A stretch of DNA of 27,296 bases, from positions 1 to 27,296 of the forward strand of contig CAYMBJ010000053.1 in NCBI GenBank assembly GCA_964388665.1, given 5' to 3'. Position numbers and translations under genes: made by a program. Positions 24,188-27,296 of the stretch are shown here, one piece after another. Source of the DNA: CALCCV01 sp964388665 (GTDB lineage Bacteria > Bdellovibrionota > Bdellovibrionia > Bdellovibrionales > Bdellovibrionaceae). The number at the start of each line of letters is the position of its first letter. Position 1 is the stretch's first letter. Below the pieces are notes generated by a model. It searched no databases and had not been told where the DNA came from. It saw nothing but the letters and a program-made list of their open reading frames with translations.

Positions 24188-24281
24188 GCGGCAGACATTT
24201 TATACCAGGTTCAATTGAGTCGGAGACCAAGCCAACCGATTGAGCAACAAAGGTCTGCGGCTAGAGTGGAATTGGTATTGC

Positions 24282-24310
24282 TTGAAATTTTCCAGTCTGG
24301 ATCTTAATAT
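24282..24310 (+). promoter_or_regulatory. Sigma70-type promoter giving a leaderless HEAT-protein mRNA
   Basis: TTGAAA and TAATAT are exactly 17 nt apart. Transcription would start 6-8 nt later, at about 24317-24319, where the ATG begins. There is no Shine-Dalgarno before that ATG. Confidence 0.55.
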
Positions 24311-24318
24311 TCTAAGCA

Positions 24319-25098
24319 ATGCGATTGCTTATTGTACTTGTAATACTGAATCTTAGCTTTTCACCAACTGCTTTTGCCCGCGATCCCGACTGGATGCGCT
24401 GGGGCAAAAAGCTCATCGGCGAAAATCGCCAAGTCCGCGACAAAAGCGTCGCTGAGTTGAGAAAGATAAAAGATCTGAACGAAACGCTCACAAAGGCCTT
24501 GCAAGGTGATGAAAAGAATTTGGCTCTCGATGTCATTGTGGCGCTCGGTCTTGAAAATTTTATTCCTGAACTGATGGAATTGGGCCTTTCCGATCGCGAC
24601 GGAACTTTTTTTTTGGCAATCAATGGCCTGCTCTCGTCTGCCAATAAAGAAAAAATCAGCAATCAGTATTTGGCCCTCATCACAAACCAATTGCGGCAGC
24701 TCTCTGCTGCAAATATTGTTGCCATGCTGGATGCCCTCGGTCGAATGGGAAAGAAGATTCCCACGGCGCTTTGGATAAAACTATTTGATCATCCCTATTA
24801 TGAAGTTCGTTCCGCCGCACTGACCTTTTTGCGGGTGATGTATCATGACTATCGCTTGCGACCTTCTGAGGATCTCTTGCTTTTAGGGCTCAACTCACCC
24901 TCACAGCAAATTCGCACTCAGACTGCATTTTTGATCTCTGAATTTCGTGATAGTCCCAAATACGCAGACATTTTGAATACCTGTCAGCAGAACACTAAAA
25001 AAGAGATTCAAAGGATTTGCGGCGCCGCTATAAATGCTAATGCTAATACAAAGAGAAATTCTGCAAAGCCATCAAGTACAAAGGGTATCTCGGAATGA
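24319..25098 (+). CDS. Exported HEAT-like repeat protein
   Basis: 259 aa with a short signal peptide (MRLLIVLVILNLSFSPTAFA). The mature part is all-helical with HEAT/Armadillo-like pairs, for example FDHPYYEVRSAALTFLR at about 155-171 and LNSPSQQIRTQTAFLISEF at about 193-211; weaker copies lie before them. The C-terminal 40 residues are hydrophilic and Asn/Ser/Lys-rich. Such repeats usually bind other proteins; here this would happen in the periplasm. No Shine-Dalgarno is present, and a good promoter ends 8 nt before the ATG, so the transcript may be leaderless. Its stop overlaps the next start (ATGA), so it is coupled to the His/Cys protein. Confidence 0.8.
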   Translation: MRLLIVLVILNLSFSPTAFARDPDWMRWGKKLIGENRQVRDKSVAELRKIKDLNETLTKALQGDEKNLALDVIVALGLENFIPELMELGLSDRDGTFFLAINGLLSSANKEKISNQYLALITNQLRQLSAANIVAMLDALGRMGKKIPTALWIKLFDHPYYEVRSAALTFLRVMYHDYRLRPSEDLLLLGLNSPSQQIRTQTAFLISEFRDSPKYADILNTCQQNTKKEIQRICGAAINANANTKRNSAKPSSTKGISE

Positions 25099-26018
25099 TG
25101 ATCTACTTTCCACACGCTTTTTTTGTGTTGCTAGCTCTGAGCACCCCCACATTCATATCCAGCGCAGAGAGCACTGGTCTTTCGTCGGGTTTTGCGGAAA
25201 AATCAGTGCCTCGTGCTGTGGCCAGCACCGAGAAGTCTCCGTGTCTAAGCACCTACAAGAGGCTCTATGACCGCGGTGTGCTTGAATTACGCATGATCTT
25301 TGGCTATAAAGATTCGCGACCCGCCCGTTTTGTCGGTGATCGCCATGAAAGAGTGATTTTCACTCAGCACCTGCTTCGCCCCTGCAATGGCCGCGAAGAG
25401 GCCTGTGGGTTTTCGCAATCAGAAGAGAATTCTGACGATTTTTTTAAAATTATCAAGGGCCCCGAAGGCGAACCCATTCAGGTCAGGGTGGTGGTGAGCA
25501 ACAGCTCCGTTTCCTCGGATGATGAAAAGAATCAGGTGGACAAATACCAAAAGTGGAAATCCAAAGAAACAGAAAGACTCTTTTTAGAAGGTCTGGTGAA
25601 GGCCGATGTGGTCTTTTACAATGGTCACTCTCGTAACGGCGGAGGACCTGACTTCTTTCCGCCTCTGCTAACCGCAGACGGACATGTCGACTACACCTAC
25701 TATGAGCGTGAAACGCCAGGACTTGTTAAAATCCTCAAGGCCTTCATTGACAACAACGCCAATATTAAATCTGAAAAAATACAGCTCTTGGGGCTGTTTT
25801 CGTGCGCGTCCACCAAACACTTCGCTGAACAGATCATCGAAGAAAGACCAAAGTTGGGACTCATTACCAGTCGACAGTTGATATACTATGAATATGCTAT
25901 TTATAACTCTTTGGCAGCGCTAGATTCACTCTTGCAAATGAAATGTGAAAAAGACTTCAGAAGTGCGATTCGTAGCTCCTCTTATCAAAAGGGATCGCAA
26001 ATTACGGGATTTTTTTGA
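25095..26018 (+). CDS. Exported protein with caspase-like His/Cys arrangement
   Basis: 307 aa, not assigned to a named family. The hydrophobic N-terminus (YFPHAFFVLLALSTPTFISSAES) is a signal peptide. The core at about 125-260 alternates strands and helices. Strand DVVFYNGHS ends with His178 followed by a Gly-rich loop (RNGGGPDFFPP). Strand KIQLLGLFSC ends with Cys237. A strand-His ... strand-Cys order is the hallmark of clan CD cysteine peptidases (caspase, gingipain). The usual HG is HS here, so activity is uncertain. Conserved-looking acidic and Tyr residues lie between (DYTYYE). It overlaps the HEAT-like gene by 4 nt. A substrate, or a role with the ExbB/ExbD motor just upstream, is inference. 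Confidence 0.72.
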   Translation: MMIYFPHAFFVLLALSTPTFISSAESTGLSSGFAEKSVPRAVASTEKSPCLSTYKRLYDRGVLELRMIFGYKDSRPARFVGDRHERVIFTQHLLRPCNGREEACGFSQSEENSDDFFKIIKGPEGEPIQVRVVVSNSSVSSDDEKNQVDKYQKWKSKETERLFLEGLVKADVVFYNGHSRNGGGPDFFPPLLTADGHVDYTYYERETPGLVKILKAFIDNNANIKSEKIQLLGLFSCASTKHFAEQIIEERPKLGLITSRQLIYYEYAIYNSLAALDSLLQMKCEKDFRSAIRSSSYQKGSQITGFF

Positions 26019-26041
26019 ACGATTTTGAGACACTCTAGTGG

Positions 26042-26082
26042 AAAAAACGGCTAGTGCTCTGTCAGGAGGACCCACAGAGGGC
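26042..26082 (-). terminator. Intrinsic terminator of the small lipoprotein gene
   Basis: On the minus strand AGCCCTCTGT pairs with ACAGAGCACT (10-bp stem with one mismatch and one wobble, 26053-26082), followed by AGCCGTTTTTT. A second weak hairpin, CTCC/GGAG, lies nearer the gene. The stem contains the copy of the dispersed CTAGTGCTCTGTCAGG motif at 26051-26066. Confidence 0.65.
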
Positions 26083-26126
26083 TCCCGTTAGCAGGAGACC
26101 CCCCGTTTGCTATCCTAAGTCAGTAA

Positions 26127-26348
26127 TTAGTGACCAAGACCAGATGAGCTCGCGCCCAAATTTCCGCTGTTGTCATAAGCAGGAGCGGCAACTTCTTCTT
26201 GCATTGGCGCTGGTGCTGCTTCTTCAACAGAAGCTGTTTGCTCGATCATAGGCTCAGAAGCAACTTCTTCAGTGGCTTGCTTGCTGCTGCAGGCAACAGT
26301 CAAAGAAAGCATCGCAGATACTGCTACTAGTGATAAAATTTTGTTCAT
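26127..26348 (-). CDS. Small acidic lipoprotein
   Basis: 73-aa lipoprotein: MNKILSLVAVSAMLSLTVAC with lipobox L-T-V-A-C and lipidated Cys20. The mature part is 53 residues, rich in Glu, Ala and Pro, probably disordered, with a Gly/Ser-rich end (NLGASSSGLGH). GAAGGAG lies 8-9 nt before the ATG, a strong ribosome site that suggests high expression. Flanking elements are a terminator at 26042-26082 and a palindrome GCTGATTTCAGC at 26383-26394 upstream that could be an operator. Its function is unknown; small abundant envelope lipoproteins of this size are common in the group. Confidence 0.82.
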   Translation of the reverse strand: MNKILSLVAVSAMLSLTVACSSKQATEEVASEPMIEQTASVEEAAPAPMQEEVAAPAYDNSGNLGASSSGLGH

Positions 26349-26545
26349 GGTTTTTCTCCTTCTATAGTGTTTAAGATAGCATGCTGATTTCAGCTTCTAT
26401 GCTTTTCATCAGTTGCATTATCTGTACCAGAGTATCATGAGCTGAGACCCACAAGAAGCCGCATCGCCTCATCCATAATGACAATTAATGCGCTGAATTG
26501 ACTATTTTTTATATACTTTGGGTCTTGAGCCTTATGGGCGGCCCA
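26349..26545. other. Intergenic region upstream of the small lipoprotein
   Basis: No gene is seen. It holds the palindrome GCTGATTTCAGC (26383-26394), partly flanked by AGCAT and ATGCT, in the likely promoter area of the minus-strand lipoprotein. A clear -35/-10 pair was not found. Confidence 0.35.
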
Positions 26546-26573
26546 TTGGCGGCGCGCATATCTATTATATAAT
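26546..26573 (+). promoter_or_regulatory. Candidate promoter of tRNA-Arg
   Basis: TTGGCG and a perfect TATAAT are separated by 16 nt, about 100 nt before the tRNA. A hairpin (GCGAATG-TC-CATTCGC, 26644-26659, extendable with TCT/AGA) lies between the promoter and the tRNA and may guide 5' leader processing. Confidence 0.5.
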
Positions 26574-26675
26574 TGATGCTCACCTCATCCAAATCTTTGA
26601 CTTCATCTTAATTTGAGGCAATTCTTGTAGGTTTATCGAATCTGCGAATGTCCATTCGCCAGAATCAATTAAATC

Positions 26676-26751
26676 GACCCCATAGCTCAACTGGATAGAG
26701 CACCCGTTTCCTAAACGGATGATCCCCGTTCAAGTCGGGGTGGGGTCACCA
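26676..26751 (+). tRNA. tRNA-Arg, anticodon CCT, CCA encoded
   Basis: The 76-nt sequence folds as a standard cloverleaf: acceptor GACCCCA/TGGGGTC, D-stem GCTC/GAGC, anticodon loop TTCCTAA with CCT at 26710-26712 (reads AGG, Arg), T-arm CCCCG-TTCAAGT-CGGGG, discriminator A, and an encoded CCA at the 3' end. The first anticodon-stem pair (C-A) is a mismatch. The 3' end lies inside the left arm of the inverted repeat that follows. Confidence 0.93.
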
Positions 26752-26884
26752 ATACCCCCTCCCAGCTGCTCAGACATACGTTTTTCTTAAGAGATCGACG
26801 GGAAATTCAATTGCAAATGAGAAGCCTCGGTTTCGATCTCTTAAGAAAAGCCGAACTCGCATCTGGGAGGGGGTATTGGTGACC
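26744..26884. repeat. Nested long inverted repeat overlapping the tRNA 3' end
   Basis: Outer arms of 22 bp (26744-26765 and 26863-26884) are perfect complements and include the last 8 nt of the tRNA, GGTCACCA, on the left and TGGTGACC on the right. Inner arms of 17 bp (26782-26798 and 26833-26849, core CTTAAGAG) are also perfect. The central loop is about 34 nt. Together they could form a 141-nt cruciform or RNA hairpin. It encodes nothing recognisable. Confidence 0.93.
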
Positions 26885-27296
26885 TAGAAACGCGAAGGGG
26901 TCATTCTTTCAGCGCCCAAGGAACTGAGGTTCAGGCGATTTCTGGCTACAAGTGTATCCGGATCTGGTGCAGAACTCTCGCAATCCTGAGTGCGCTGAAG
27001 CCCAATTGTGTGGCTTGCAATCAATCAGTCATTGCAGGTGCTCTTTCCGCATGGGCGCTGCACCTCTAGATCACAAGTTCACCTATCAGAGGCACTGCCC
27101 TCAAAATGGAATCCTCTACAAAATAATCCAGGACAATTGGCTCACCTTTCAGGAACGATGATTACCTGTGGAAATGAAGAAGATGGCCCAAGTGTTTCAT
27201 CTTGGCACGAAAAGTAAGTAAATTGCTCTCAGGTAATGTCATTTAAAATATTTTCTGGAGTTAGAGCATCAAAATTGTGAGAATGGGTTTAAATCG
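26885..27296. other. Right-end region with transposase fragment
   Basis: Apart from the IS91-like fragment at 27051-27161 no gene is recognised. The sequence turns A/T-rich toward the end of the window. Confidence 0.4.
27051..27161 (+). pseudogene. N-terminal fragment of an IS91-like transposase
   Basis: The frame from ATG 27051 reads MGAAPLDHKF, then TYQRHCPQNG and ILYKIIQDNWLTFQER, then stops. The pattern Y-x-R/P-x-x-P-x-x-x-x-L-Y-x-I/V-I-x-x-x-x-x-x-F is like the N-terminus of IS91/IS801-type HUH transposases. No catalytic Y2 or HUH part follows in the remaining 135 nt, so this is a remnant or the very start of a broken copy. The match is by eye only. Confidence 0.45.

Overview
The window looks like a chromosome segment from a Bdellovibrio-like bacterium (phylum Bdellovibrionota). 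This is inferred from content, since no rRNA or full marker set is present. The clues are a large secreted fibre protein of the phage-tail/YadA-like kind that predatory Bdellovibrio carry in many copies, a CarD/CdnL-type transcription factor, a TolQ/TolR/TolR motor set resembling the gliding-type AglR/Q/S arrangement, an HD-GYP protein, and a high share of lipoproteins and exported proteins of unknown function. Base composition is moderate and no phage or plasmid backbone is visible.

Layout. 1-1242: exported matrixin-like zinc protease (+). 1269-5039: a minus-strand housekeeping block, a CarD-like regulator, then gltX, then cysS. 5160-5419: intergenic region with a long hairpin and a 9-nt x4 tandem repeat. 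5420-8308: minus-strand pair, a lipoprotein followed by the fibre protein. 8532-10724: recG (-), divergent from an HD-GYP phosphodiesterase at 10785 (+), which is followed by a small exported protein made of four exact 29-residue Cys-x11-Cys repeats. 12324-12741: a non-coding interval with two back-to-back perfect hairpins. 12742-15770: an exported S9 prolyl-oligopeptidase-type enzyme, translationally coupled to a GDPD-like lipoprotein that appears to have lost its catalytic residues. 15771-16904: a Cys-rich modular lipoprotein (-). 17201-17929: a poly-proline exported protein. 18285-19028: an orphan PstS-like binding protein. 19172-19458: a frameshifted transposase-like remnant (-). 19695-22165: one large lipoprotein gene (Gly-rich repeats, Ig-like repeats, LruC domain) interrupted by a 100-N assembly gap. 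22422-26018: ExbB/TolQ, two ExbD/TolR proteins, a HEAT-like protein and a protein with a caspase-like His/Cys arrangement, all on +. 26127-26348: a small lipoprotein (-). 26676-26751: tRNA-Arg(CCT), whose 3' end lies inside a nested perfect inverted repeat. The right end holds a short IS91-like transposase fragment.

The main functional themes are translation (two aminoacyl-tRNA synthetases and a tRNA), DNA repair (RecG), c-di-GMP signalling, and above all the cell envelope: adhesive fibre, proteases, lipoproteins and a proton-channel motor. Short tandem repeats recur in both coding and non-coding DNA: two 9-nt sets, a 12-nt set in recG, a 15-codon proline run, Pro-Ser-Pro-Gly units and 39/42-nt glycine units.

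The observations most worth follow-up are the ExbB-ExbD-ExbD/HEAT/His-Cys gene group, the tRNA-linked nested inverted repeat, the 29-residue Cys repeat protein, and a dispersed motif (consensus CTAGTGCTTTGTCAGG) that may be the end of a mobile element.
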